The notes under the pieces are model-generated. The model searched no databases, was not told the origin of the DNA, and was given only the letters and a program-made list of their open reading frames with translations. The translations under genes and the position numbers were made by a program. This document shows positions 1 to 6,388 of a DNA stretch of 12,517 nt, piece by piece. Source of the stretch: Oxalobacteraceae bacterium UBA7693 (GTDB lineage Bacteria > Pseudomonadota > Gammaproteobacteria > Burkholderiales > Burkholderiaceae_D); contig DLGN01000161.1 of NCBI GenBank assembly GCA_002482715.1, positions 7,206 through 19,722 on the forward strand. Direction: 5' to 3'. Each line of letters starts with the position of its first letter. The stretch's first letter is position 1.

Positions 1-2
1 TC

Positions 3-1010
3 GAAGCGGATCTCATACCGATTCAATATGACGATCTATCGAATAACATTCGTCAAGGGATTCAGCGTAACGCGTGGGGGCAACCGACCTATGCTTATGT
101 GTATAAGAGTATGCCAGGTGAAACCAATTACGCAATCCGCACAACGGATCTCAAGCCAATCGAATGGAGCCGAATCCTACATTTAGCTTCGATCAATCGT
201 ATTGGCCAGCTTCGTGGTGTTACTGAGTTTTCCAGCATCATCACCCGATTAGAAGACATCAAAGATTACGAAGAATCAGAGCGCATCGCAGCTAAAATTG
301 CAGCAGCCATGACCGCCTACGTAAAGAAAGGATCGCCTGAGCTTTACAGTCCTGAGACGGTAGAGACAGACTCAGAAGGTAACGCCAGCCCACGCGAGAT
401 CAGTTTTCAAGCGGGCATGATTATCGACACGCTTGCGGTCGGTGAAGAAATAGGCCTAATCGATTCCAACCGACCAAATCCAAATCTGATCACCTTCAGA
501 CAAGGCCAGTTAAAAGCAGTGGCAGCGGGTGTGGGAGCAAGCTATTCAAGTCTAGCAAGAGATTACAACGGCACTTACTCAGCCATGCGCCAAGAGCTAG
601 TAGAGCAGTGGGTCAACTATGCAATATTGACTGACGACTTCGTAGGCGAGATACAGCAGCCGGTCTGGTCTACTTTCGTCGATATCGCAAACAGATCTGG
701 TGTGGTACCCATGCCGTCTGATGTGGATCCTGATACAGCTGATGACGCATTGTATGTGGGGCAGAGCATGCCGTGGATCGATCCCATGAAAGAAGCCTTA
801 GCCTGGCATTCTTTAGTGCGTGATGGATTTGCAAGTGAAGTCGAAGTCATGCGAAAACGCGGAGTCAATCCTCGTGACGTAGTTGAACAGATCGATACAC
901 ACAGAAAATTGTGTAAAGAAAAAGGACTCATCTTCTCATCTGATGTGGCTCATGAGCTGATCAATAAAATGATCAATGATCAAATTGTTGAGGCCACAAA
1001 AGATAAATAA
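3..1010 (+). CDS. Phage portal protein, lambda gpB type (5' end missing)
   Basis: This is the C-terminal 335 residues of a portal protein, the ring at the capsid vertex through which DNA is packaged and to which the tail is joined. The frame is open from base 3 and its start lies upstream of the window. A GTG at 99 is an internal valine, since the residues before it (for example RNAWGQPTYAY) continue the family pattern. Recognised lambda-portal features include the block around RGVTEFSSIITRLEDIKDYE (about bases 213-275), the following SERIAAKIAAAMTAYVKKG stretch, and the C-terminal WIDPMKEALAWHSLVRDGF segment with the GLIFSSDVAHE end (about 774-960). Lambda gpB is 533 residues, so roughly the first third is missing. 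An 89-base gap follows before the protease-capsid gene. Family assignment is by recognition of these motifs, not by a search. Confidence 0.93.
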   Translation, partial: EADLIPIQYDDLSNNIRQGIQRNAWGQPTYAYVYKSMPGETNYAIRTTDLKPIEWSRILHLASINRIGQLRGVTEFSSIITRLEDIKDYEESERIAAKIAAAMTAYVKKGSPELYSPETVETDSEGNASPREISFQAGMIIDTLAVGEEIGLIDSNRPNPNLITFRQGQLKAVAAGVGASYSSLARDYNGTYSAMRQELVEQWVNYAILTDDFVGEIQQPVWSTFVDIANRSGVVPMPSDVDPDTADDALYVGQSMPWIDPMKEALAWHSLVRDGFASEVEVMRKRGVNPRDVVEQIDTHRKLCKEKGLIFSSDVAHELINKMINDQIVEATKDK

Positions 1011-1021
1011 TTGACGTCACA

Positions 1022-1055
1022 AAAAATAGTCTCATTTTTCCCTATTTTTGAGACT
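1022..1055. other. Two overlapping, mutually exclusive inverted repeats in the portal-capsid gap
   Basis: AAAAATAG at 1022-1029 pairs with CTATTTTT at 1042-1049 (8 bp, 12-base loop). AGTCTCA at 1028-1034 pairs with TGAGACT at 1049-1055 (7 bp, 14-base loop). The two stems share bases, so only one can form at a time. Read on the minus strand, the second stem is followed by ATTTTTT, which resembles a weak intrinsic terminator against antisense transcription. On the + strand there is no T tract after either stem, so it is not a good + strand terminator. Function is inferred only. Confidence 0.4.
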
Positions 1056-1072
1056 CTTAAATTGCAACAATG

Positions 1073-1096
1073 CCTGCACTCACTAAGGAGTGCAGG
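1073..1096 (+). promoter_or_regulatory. Hairpin partly covering the ribosome binding site of the protease-capsid gene
   Basis: CCTGCACTC at 1073-1081 and GAGTGCAGG at 1088-1096 are perfect reverse complements (9 bp) with a six-base loop ACTAAG. The Shine-Dalgarno sequence AAGGAG is at 1085-1090, with its first half in the loop and its second half in the stem. The ATG at 1100 follows nine bases after it. The arrangement could limit or control initiation on the full-length protease-bearing protein. It also decides the start: an ATG at 1070 is in frame ten codons earlier but has no ribosome binding site before it and would be translated through this hairpin. Confidence 0.6.
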
Positions 1097-1099
1097 AAA

Positions 1100-3148
1100 A
1101 TGACAAAGAAAAATACATGGTACATCATCAAGCCAATAGCGGCCGCACAGGGGGTCGCTGGTGCCGGCGCAAGTACTGAGATTTTTATCTACGGCGACAT
1201 CGGTGAAAGCTGGTACGGTGACACCGTCGCAGCCGCAGATTTTGTACGCGAGATCGCCGCACTCGATGTAACCAGCATCACGATTCGAATCAATAGCTAC
1301 GGCGGATCAGTCTCCGACGGTATCGCAATTCACAACGCAATCAAACGCCATAAAGCACACGTCACGACCAGTGTTGAAGGTGTAGCAGCCTCCATCTCCA
1401 GTCTTATCGCCGTCGCAGGCGATACGGTCGAGATCGCTGACAATGCCACGCTGATGCTACATGCTCCATGGATGTACGCCGATGGCAACAGCGCCGATCT
1501 CCGCGCCTATGCCGATATGCTCGACACGTGGGCTGCAGCGATGGCAACTAGCTACGCTGCCAAATCAGGACAAGACCAAGCCACTATTTTAGCTCTGCTC
1601 ACCGACGGCAAAGACCATTGGTACACAGCAGATCAAGCGATCGCCGAAAAATTCGCCGATGTCAAAGTAAGTGCGGTTCCGATGGCAGCATCGCTAGATC
1701 GCCAAGTATTACTGGCGCGCTACAAAACACTTCCAACACTTGCAAGCCAATCCGATTTATCACTAGCGGCAGCCGCCGCACTAAACCCAAAGGAGTCCAC
1801 AGTGGATAAGCCATTAACGGCGGCAGAAATTCAAGCCGCAGCAGACAAAAAAATTAAAGACGAACAAGCAATTGCAGCCGCTGTTTTGGCTGCGGAATCA
1901 TTGCGCCGTACTAGCATCGCTACAGCGTTTGACAAATTCCGTACGATGAACGGTGTCGCCGCATTGGAAAAATTATGCGGTGACGATACCAACTGTACAG
2001 TTGACCAAGCAAACGCAAAATTGCTCGCTCATATCGCAAGTGGTTCCAGCTCAGTAGCTGGCACAAGCATCATTACCGTTGAAGATGAGCGCGACAAATT
2101 CCGCATTGGTGCTGCAGCGTCCATCATGGCACGTGCAGGTTTGCAGAAAGATGATGTTTCCAACAATTTCCGCGGCTACTCACTATCCGAGTTGGCTCGC
2201 TTAGCATTATCTAAGAGCGGTGTGTCATCCGAAGGCATGGATAAGATGCGCATGGTCGCTGCAGCCTTTACACACAGCACCAGTGACTTTCCAAACCTGC
2301 TAGGCAATGTCGCAGAAAAAGCGATGATGAAAGGCTATGAAGAAGCTGAAGAAACATTCCAGCTTTGGACATCCGAAGGTACATTGTCAGATTTCAAGGT
2401 TGGTAAACGTATCGACCTCACATCCTTCCCAACTCTGCAAAAAGTATTGGAAGGTGCTGAATACTCTTACGCTACCGTCGGTGATCGTGGTGAATCTGTG
2501 CAATTGGCAACCTACGGCAAAAAATTCAGCATTACCCGTCAAGCTATTATCAATGACGATGTGGATGCATTCGGAAAAATTCCGCGACTCATGGGCCGTG
2601 CAGCGATTCGCACCGTGGGCGATTTAGTGTATGCGATCCTCACTAGCAATCCAGCCATGTCCGATGGCACCGCATTGTTCCATGCTGATCATGCCAATTT
2701 GTTGACTGGTGCAGGTATCAACACTGCATCCGTTGACTTGATGAGCGCCGCGATGGCCTTACAAAAAGAAGGTAAATCTGTACTCAATATTGAGCTGAAA
2801 TATTTGATCGTTCCTCGCACTTTGCGTGGCACTGCCAATGTCGTTCAAAAGTCTGAGTTCGAAGTTGGCTCAGCGAATAAAAACAATACGGTACCAAACA
2901 GTGTTCGCGACACCTTTGAAGTCGTAGCGGATGCGCGTCTCGATGCCGTATCTACAACCGCATGGTATGGCGCAGCTGACGGCAATAGAACAGATACCGT
3001 TGAAGTGCAGTATTTGGACGGCGTCAAAACACCTGTACTCGAACAGCAAAACGGTTGGGATGTCGATGGCGTCGAATATAAAGTCCGCATGGATGCTGGT
3101 GTTAAAGCACTGTCATATCGCACTTTGGCAAAAAATCCAGGCGCATAA
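1100..3148 (+). CDS. ClpP-like prohead protease / scaffold / major capsid protein fusion
   Basis: One 682-residue frame carries both capsid maturation protease and major capsid protein. Residues about 25-185 are a ClpP (S14)-like protease. The oxyanion-loop motif SYGGSVSDG is followed by GVAAS with the probable nucleophile Ser98, by LMLHAPW with His121, and by TDGKDHWYTADQA with Asp162 as the likely third triad member. Residues about 235-327 are an alanine-, lysine- and glutamate-rich, probably helical segment that may act as scaffold or delta domain. Residues about 328-682 are the capsid subunit, with motifs such as FPNLLGNVAEKAMM and the Mu gpT-like SDGTALFHADHANL. Such protease-capsid fusions are a known phage family. 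I choose the ATG at 1100 because AAGGAG at 1085-1090 precedes it. The ATG at 1070 (692 residues) is possible but lacks a binding site. An internal start at 1802 may give a capsid-only product. Confidence 0.92.
   Translation: MTKKNTWYIIKPIAAAQGVAGAGASTEIFIYGDIGESWYGDTVAAADFVREIAALDVTSITIRINSYGGSVSDGIAIHNAIKRHKAHVTTSVEGVAASISSLIAVAGDTVEIADNATLMLHAPWMYADGNSADLRAYADMLDTWAAAMATSYAAKSGQDQATILALLTDGKDHWYTADQAIAEKFADVKVSAVPMAASLDRQVLLARYKTLPTLASQSDLSLAAAAALNPKESTVDKPLTAAEIQAAADKKIKDEQAIAAAVLAAESLRRTSIATAFDKFRTMNGVAALEKLCGDDTNCTVDQANAKLLAHIASGSSSVAGTSIITVEDERDKFRIGAAASIMARAGLQKDDVSNNFRGYSLSELARLALSKSGVSSEGMDKMRMVAAAFTHSTSDFPNLLGNVAEKAMMKGYEEAEETFQLWTSEGTLSDFKVGKRIDLTSFPTLQKVLEGAEYSYATVGDRGESVQLATYGKKFSITRQAIINDDVDAFGKIPRLMGRAAIRTVGDLVYAILTSNPAMSDGTALFHADHANLLTGAGINTASVDLMSAAMALQKEGKSVLNIELKYLIVPRTLRGTANVVQKSEFEVGSANKNNTVPNSVRDTFEVVADARLDAVSTTAWYGAADGNRTDTVEVQYLDGVKTPVLEQQNGWDVDGVEYKVRMDAGVKALSYRTLAKNPGA
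1789..1804 (+). promoter_or_regulatory. Internal ribosome binding site and in-frame GTG inside the fusion gene
   Basis: AAAGGAG at 1789-1795 is followed, six bases later, by GTG at 1802-1804 in the same frame as the protease-capsid gene. The site falls exactly in the linker after the protease domain (residue 235 counted from the ATG at 1100) and before the scaffold-like segment. It is a better-placed and stronger site than the one at the gene's own start, which is partly in a hairpin. Initiation here is inferred from sequence only. Confidence 0.6.
1802..3148 (+). CDS. Predicted nested scaffold-major capsid protein (internal start)
   Basis: If the internal GTG at 1802 is used, the product is 448 residues starting MDKPLTAAEIQ. 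It lacks the ClpP-like protease and keeps the helical scaffold-like segment (about 93 residues) and the whole capsid domain (about 355 residues). Functionally this would supply the bulk of capsid subunits, while the longer product would add a few protease-bearing copies to each prohead. Lambda uses a related arrangement: scaffold Nu3 is translated from an in-frame start within the protease gene C. HK97 carries its scaffold as a delta domain on the capsid protein. The nested product here is a prediction from the AAAGGAG at 1789-1795. The annotated gene may be expressed only as the full fusion. Confidence 0.5.
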   Translation: MDKPLTAAEIQAAADKKIKDEQAIAAAVLAAESLRRTSIATAFDKFRTMNGVAALEKLCGDDTNCTVDQANAKLLAHIASGSSSVAGTSIITVEDERDKFRIGAAASIMARAGLQKDDVSNNFRGYSLSELARLALSKSGVSSEGMDKMRMVAAAFTHSTSDFPNLLGNVAEKAMMKGYEEAEETFQLWTSEGTLSDFKVGKRIDLTSFPTLQKVLEGAEYSYATVGDRGESVQLATYGKKFSITRQAIINDDVDAFGKIPRLMGRAAIRTVGDLVYAILTSNPAMSDGTALFHADHANLLTGAGINTASVDLMSAAMALQKEGKSVLNIELKYLIVPRTLRGTANVVQKSEFEVGSANKNNTVPNSVRDTFEVVADARLDAVSTTAWYGAADGNRTDTVEVQYLDGVKTPVLEQQNGWDVDGVEYKVRMDAGVKALSYRTLAKNPGA

Positions 3149-3170
3149 CACCACATCAATCTAGCGACAA

Positions 3171-3191
3171 GCGGGATCTAACAAATCTCGC
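3171..3191 (+). other. Small hairpin after the capsid gene
   Basis: GCGGGAT at 3171-3177 can pair with ATCTCGC at 3185-3191 (seven pairs including one G-U, loop CTAACAA) in the 76-base gap between the capsid and decoration genes. No T tract follows, so it is not a convincing terminator. It may be an RNA-processing or stability element, or chance. The rest of this gap holds only the AGGAG binding site at 3213-3217. Confidence 0.3.
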
Positions 3192-3224
3192 ATTGTTCCA
3201 AGGGCAAAGTTTAGGAGAAATAGC

Positions 3225-3557
3225 ATGGCAAAAAATTATATCGGTGAGGGTTCCGTATTGGAATTCACCAATTCGACAGGCAGCACGATTGCATCAGGCT
3301 CGCCCGTACTTATGGGTAAGCGTCTTGTCATTGCCTTGACAGATATTTTGGATGGTGCATCTGGTGCAGTTGCGGTTGAAGGTGTATTCGCTGTCGCAAA
3401 ATTGTCAACTGATGCACCGGCACAAGGGGCTCTGCTGTACTGGGATGCGGTCAATTCACGCTTGACGACGACTGCCAGCGGTAACACGCAAGCTGGTTAT
3501 GCGGCGACAGCAGCGATCAATGGCGATACCACAGTCAACATCAATCTCAACCAGTAA
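3225..3557 (+). CDS. DUF2190-family capsid decoration (cement) protein
   Basis: This 110-residue protein begins MAKNYIGEGSVLEFTN and has the DUF2190 layout: an N-terminal 'G..L.F' strand, SGSPVLMGKRLVIALTD, VAVEGVFAVAKLSTDA, a GALLYWD motif and the ending TTTASGNTQAGYA then GDTTVNINLNQ. Proteins of this family sit directly next to capsid genes and are thought to stabilise or decorate the outer shell, the role of lambda gpD. It is small, beta-rich and rich in Ala, Gly, Thr and Val, with no signal peptide or membrane segment. AGGAG at 3213-3217 lies seven bases before the ATG, a strong site that fits a protein needed in hundreds of copies. The family is recognised by pattern; the decoration role is inferred from family and position. 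Confidence 0.85.
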   Translation: MAKNYIGEGSVLEFTNSTGSTIASGSPVLMGKRLVIALTDILDGASGAVAVEGVFAVAKLSTDAPAQGALLYWDAVNSRLTTTASGNTQAGYAATAAINGDTTVNINLNQ

Positions 3558-3559
3558 CC

Positions 3560-3850
3560 ATGGCGGCTTTTGATCGGCTTCAGGCACGTGTGAACAGCGT
3601 GTCTATCAAAAAACTCTCTAATGCAATCGCCCTCATTGATGGTGAAGAAATCGCAGGCGAATTTAATGATGGACACGCACAGGTGCTCGAAAGCGTTTCA
3701 GGAACCAACCCGACATTTCGCTGCTTGATGACTGATGTACAAGCAGACCCTCGCGGATTGGTTTTGACGATCAGAAGTGTCAATTACGAAGTAAATGAGT
3801 TTCGTCCAGATGGCAACGGCATGATCTTTCTTGATCTAGAAAAGGCATAG
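3560..3850 (+). CDS. Probable head-tail joining protein (lambda FII-like)
   Basis: This 96-residue protein starts MAAFDRLQARV, then has a short strand with IDGEEIAGEFNDG, a central NPTFRCLMTDV strand and the ending GLVLTIRSVNYEVNEFRPDGNGMIFLDL. That order (N-terminal helix, 'GE..G.FD' element, a 'P.F....T.DV' strand, 'G..LTI....Y.V....PDG.G...L') resembles lambda FII, the protein that caps the filled head and gives the tail its docking surface. Lambda FII is 117 residues, so this one is shorter. The ATG is two bases after the previous stop and has no clear Shine-Dalgarno sequence, so it is probably translated by coupling to the decoration gene. Similarity is weak at the residue level; position between capsid and tail terminator supports the call. 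Confidence 0.65.
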   Translation: MAAFDRLQARVNSVSIKKLSNAIALIDGEEIAGEFNDGHAQVLESVSGTNPTFRCLMTDVQADPRGLVLTIRSVNYEVNEFRPDGNGMIFLDLEKA

Positions 3851-3856
3851 CAAAAC

Positions 3857-4198
3857 ATGAAAACCAAAGTAACCCAACTAGGCCAGCAAAGCGGCCCCAT
3901 ATCAGGTCAAAACCGCAAGCAAGGTGAAGTGCTCGACTTGCCTGATGACGAAGCGCATAGCCTGCATGCAGCTGGTTTGGTAGAGATTCAAAAGCCGTCT
4001 CGTTTGGATCTGTTGAAAGTAGCGGATCAAGAAGCGACAGAGGTGTCCAACGCGCATAAGTCTACAGATACTAAAACGGACGATGCAGTAGATGTTGTAA
4101 ATCCGACCGCCATTATCGAATCAGATCGAGTGCAGACGCCTGCAAATCCAGTGGCGGACGACACAACAAAAGTTGTTACGACAAAAAAGAAAAACTAA
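3857..4198 (+). CDS. Unrecognised small protein with charged disordered C-terminus
   Basis: This 113-residue product is not one I recognise with confidence. Residues 1-45 look like a small folded domain: MKTKVTQLGQQSGPISGQ, then the pattern GEVLDLPDDEAHSLHAAGLVEI, which recurs in short phage proteins near capsid and connector genes. Residues about 50-113 are rich in Asp, Thr, Lys, Asn and Val with little hydrophobic core, end in KKKN, and are probably disordered. It has no membrane segment or signal peptide. AAAAGG at 3840-3845 is its likely binding site, 11 bases from the ATG. It sits between the joining protein and the tail terminator, where lambda has the Z gene, but it is shorter than Z (192 residues) and shows no similarity I can see. 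A connector, completion or assembly-factor role is possible. Confidence 0.75.
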   Translation: MKTKVTQLGQQSGPISGQNRKQGEVLDLPDDEAHSLHAAGLVEIQKPSRLDLLKVADQEATEVSNAHKSTDTKTDDAVDVVNPTAIIESDRVQTPANPVADDTTKVVTTKKKN

Positions 4199-4645
4199 AT
4201 GTCAGACCACATCCGTCAGCAGATCCGTGAAAAAGTCGTCACCCTTCTAACAGGGTTGCCGACAACCGGCGCAAACGTCTATAACTCTCGCGTGAAGCAA
4301 TTCCGCGAAAGTGACTTACCTGCGCTAAACGTATTTGTACGGATGGAAAATAGCAGCGTCGCCACAACGGGTAGAAACCCGCTCTTGTCGCGCAATGCCA
4401 CGCTAGTCGTCAAGTGTTACACCATGTCAGCAGATGGCTACGAAACGATCTTAGACACGATGGCAAAAGAGATCGAAGAAAAGCTCGGTGCTAACCAGAC
4501 GCTCGATGGCATCGTCAAAAACATCACGCCAACCCAATTCGATTCAGATGCCGCTGATGAGCTACAGCTCACTGTAGGCCTTGGCATCTTAGCTTTTAAC
4601 GTACCGTACTTTACCGCTCAGGGCGCGCCCACGGTAGCCCGATAA
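4199..4645 (+). CDS. Tail terminator protein, lambda gpU-like
   Basis: This 148-residue protein matches the tail terminator pattern. An N-terminal helix (HIRQQIREKVVTLLTGL) is followed by VYNSRVKQFRESDLPALNVFV, comparable to lambda gpU 'FDGRPAVFDEADFPAVAVYL'. Then come strands around NATLVVKCYTM, a helix with ETILDTMAKEIEEKL, and the final strand LQLTVGLGILAFNVPYF. In lambda, gpU forms a hexameric ring that stops tail tube growth and joins the tail to the head. Its ATG follows the previous gene's TAA with no gap and in the same frame, so translation probably depends on termination and reinitiation. Only an A-rich stretch precedes it, with no good Shine-Dalgarno sequence. The tail tube gene begins 18 bases downstream. 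Confidence 0.8.
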   Translation: MSDHIRQQIREKVVTLLTGLPTTGANVYNSRVKQFRESDLPALNVFVRMENSSVATTGRNPLLSRNATLVVKCYTMSADGYETILDTMAKEIEEKLGANQTLDGIVKNITPTQFDSDAADELQLTVGLGILAFNVPYFTAQGAPTVAR

Positions 4646-4663
4646 CCTTTCCAGGAGAATACC

Positions 4664-5860
4664 ATGTCAATACAAGATGAATCAGGCACCACGCTAGCCT
4701 ACAAGAAAAAAACCACTGGCGCTTATGGTGCCTTACCTGGTGCGACAGGTGCAAAGTATTTACGAAAGATTGATTCCACTTTTGCGTTAAAAAAGAGCGC
4801 GATTGAATCAAAAGAAAAGCGTAGTGATGGTCAGCGAACAAAACCACGTCACGGCATGCGCATGTCGTCAGGCAATGTGACCGGGCATTTGTCCACCGGT
4901 ACATATGCAGATTTTATCGCCTCATGCCTCCGCCGCGACTTTGCTGAAGTTGCGGATTTGGCCGCGCTCACAAATGTCACAGCATCCGCCACCGCTCCAC
5001 ACTTTGTGCGTGCAGCAGGATCTTGGCTCGATACACCTTTGCGTGTAGGTATGGTGATCCATCAAGCAGGATGGACAACGACAGGTGTTGCCAACAATGC
5101 GAAAAATTTTACAATCGTAGAAATGACGGCCACTGGCATCACAGTTGCGGAGCCAGTCGCTGCTAAAGCCTCCGGTGATAGTGTTGTTATTAGCGTGCCT
5201 GGAAAAGTCACCTACGTGCCAGCGACTGGACGCACAAAAGATGAATACGTGTTCGAGGGAGACAACCCAGATGCAGGTTTGTCTCTGCTGCATCTAGGTC
5301 AGCGTGTCAGCTCAGTTGAACTCGAACTCATGCCTGACGATAACATCGGTATCACGATCACGTTTTTTGGGCAGGATAGCGCGAAAGACGTTACCACCTA
5401 TTTCACTAGCGTCGCACAAGAATCCATCACGAAAATCCTCACAGGACTAAGTGGTGGCGTGTACTTAGATGGAATCGAGCAAGGCGTAGTCACATCATTC
5501 AAACTAAAGATTGACAACAAGCTGTCAACCGGAAAAGCCGTAGGCAGCAAAGTCACGCCTGATGTCTTTTACACAGATACTCAAGTCAACGGTTCCATGA
5601 CGGTGTACTTAGACAGCGATGACATCTACGACAAATTTGACCAAGAGAGCGCAATCAACTTCGTGGTTCGCCTGGATGAAACGGATGCGATTAACTGTCC
5701 ATTCGTCGCAATCGCGATCCCTGATAGCACGATCGTTGATGGCTCATTAAGCAAAGACAACAATGCCCGCACGATCTCTTTCAATTTTGAGGCAGGGCGC
5801 GGTCAGGGTACTAACGGCTGGCAAGACACTACGATACAGATTCAGGACTCCGGCGCTTAG
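4664..5860 (+). CDS. Phage tail tube protein (major tail subunit)
   Basis: This 398-residue protein has the features of the large siphovirus tail tube family (Phage_tube_2 type). The N-terminus MSIQDESGTTLAYKKKT leads to a 'DGQRTKPRHGMRMSSGNVTG' region and the helix TYADFIASCLRRDF. A middle domain (about residues 100-185) contains TASATAPHFVRAAGSWLD, GMVIHQAGWTTTG, NNAKNFTIVEM and ATGITVAEP. The C-terminal half carries QRVSSVELELMPDDN, DKFDQESAINFVVRLDE and FEAGRGQGTNGWQDTTIQIQ. Such proteins stack as hexameric rings into the DNA-conducting tube. AGGAG at 4653-4657 lies six bases before the ATG, a strong site suited to a major structural protein. A 60-base gap with only the next gene's binding site follows. 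No immunoglobulin-like domain is apparent at the C-terminus. Confidence 0.88.
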   Translation: MSIQDESGTTLAYKKKTTGAYGALPGATGAKYLRKIDSTFALKKSAIESKEKRSDGQRTKPRHGMRMSSGNVTGHLSTGTYADFIASCLRRDFAEVADLAALTNVTASATAPHFVRAAGSWLDTPLRVGMVIHQAGWTTTGVANNAKNFTIVEMTATGITVAEPVAAKASGDSVVISVPGKVTYVPATGRTKDEYVFEGDNPDAGLSLLHLGQRVSSVELELMPDDNIGITITFFGQDSAKDVTTYFTSVAQESITKILTGLSGGVYLDGIEQGVVTSFKLKIDNKLSTGKAVGSKVTPDVFYTDTQVNGSMTVYLDSDDIYDKFDQESAINFVVRLDETDAINCPFVAIAIPDSTIVDGSLSKDNNARTISFNFEAGRGQGTNGWQDTTIQIQDSGA

Positions 5861-5920
5861 AAAGACCAGGCTCAGAGCAAAGAAAACCTTCAGCAATAAA
5901 CAAAACCATTTGAGGAAAAT

Positions 5921-6388
5921 ATGAACACACCAGAGCAAGCAGTAACAGTAGTCGATATCGGCGGCTACAACACCAAACGTAAATCAAACGAAGGCATTGT
6001 ATTGCCAATGAAAGACCCTGTCAGTGGCGAAGATGTTGGCTTCTCTGTTTTTGTGCGTGGGCAAGATGCGGATGTACACCGCAAGCGGATGCGTCATTTG
6101 CGCAATCAAAATCAATACGAACTCAAGAAAAACCCGAAGTACACCAAAACCGCCGAAGTCGTCGAAGAAGAAGGCATCGAAACGATCGTCCTCATGATTG
6201 CAGGCTGGACGCCGTTCCAGTACGGCGGCCGTGTGTGGGTCTATTCACCCGAAGTTGCCGAAGAATTCATTTTGGAATTTGATGAATTCCGCGATCAAAT
6301 CGAGACAGCGATTTACGAGCGTAAACTTTTTTTGGAAGGCAACGAGAATACCTTCTCGATTACGCAAAGCATGAGTTTAGCCTCCTAG
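5921..6388 (+). CDS. Tail assembly chaperone, short form (lambda gpG-like)
   Basis: This 155-residue protein lies between the tail tube and the tape measure genes, the fixed position of the gpG-type chaperone that coats the tape measure before tube polymerisation. It has N-terminal strands (VTVVDIGGYNTKRKS, GIVLPMKDPVSGEDVGFSVFV), a basic charged middle (DVHRKRMRHLRNQNQYELKKN) and an acidic helical C-terminus (EVAEEFILEFDEFRDQIETA). GAGGA at 5912-5916 precedes the ATG by four bases. The last 18 residues, after the slippery T run at 6327-6333, are specific to the unshifted product. They end at the TAG at 6386-6388, and a -1 shift at the T run leads to the longer form. Assignment rests mainly on position and on the frameshift, which is highly conserved in long-tailed phages. 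Confidence 0.85.
   Translation: MNTPEQAVTVVDIGGYNTKRKSNEGIVLPMKDPVSGEDVGFSVFVRGQDADVHRKRMRHLRNQNQYELKKNPKYTKTAEVVEEEGIETIVLMIAGWTPFQYGGRVWVYSPEVAEEFILEFDEFRDQIETAIYERKLFLEGNENTFSITQSMSLAS

Noticed and set aside
99..1010. Portal gene starting at GTG 99
   Set aside because: The frame is open to base 3 and the residues before 99 match the lambda-type portal pattern, so the GTG is an internal valine codon.
1011..1048. Possible promoter: TTGACG at 1011-1016 with an AT-rich stretch after it
   Set aside because: No -10 element at a proper distance. The best TATTTT (1043-1048) is 26 bases away, and at 18 bases there is only TTTTTC. The operon appears to be transcribed from upstream.
1070..1099. ATG at 1070 as the start of the protease-capsid gene
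   Set aside because: It is in frame but has no Shine-Dalgarno sequence, and its first ten codons are the hairpin and binding site of the ATG at 1100.
3171..3191. Transcription terminator between the capsid and decoration genes
   Set aside because: The stem is only seven pairs with one wobble and is not followed by a T tract; kept only as a weak hairpin.
4922..5293. 123-residue minus-strand open frame opposite the tail tube gene
   Set aside because: It is Cys- and His-rich with no family likeness and no binding site, and sits fully within the tail tube coding region.
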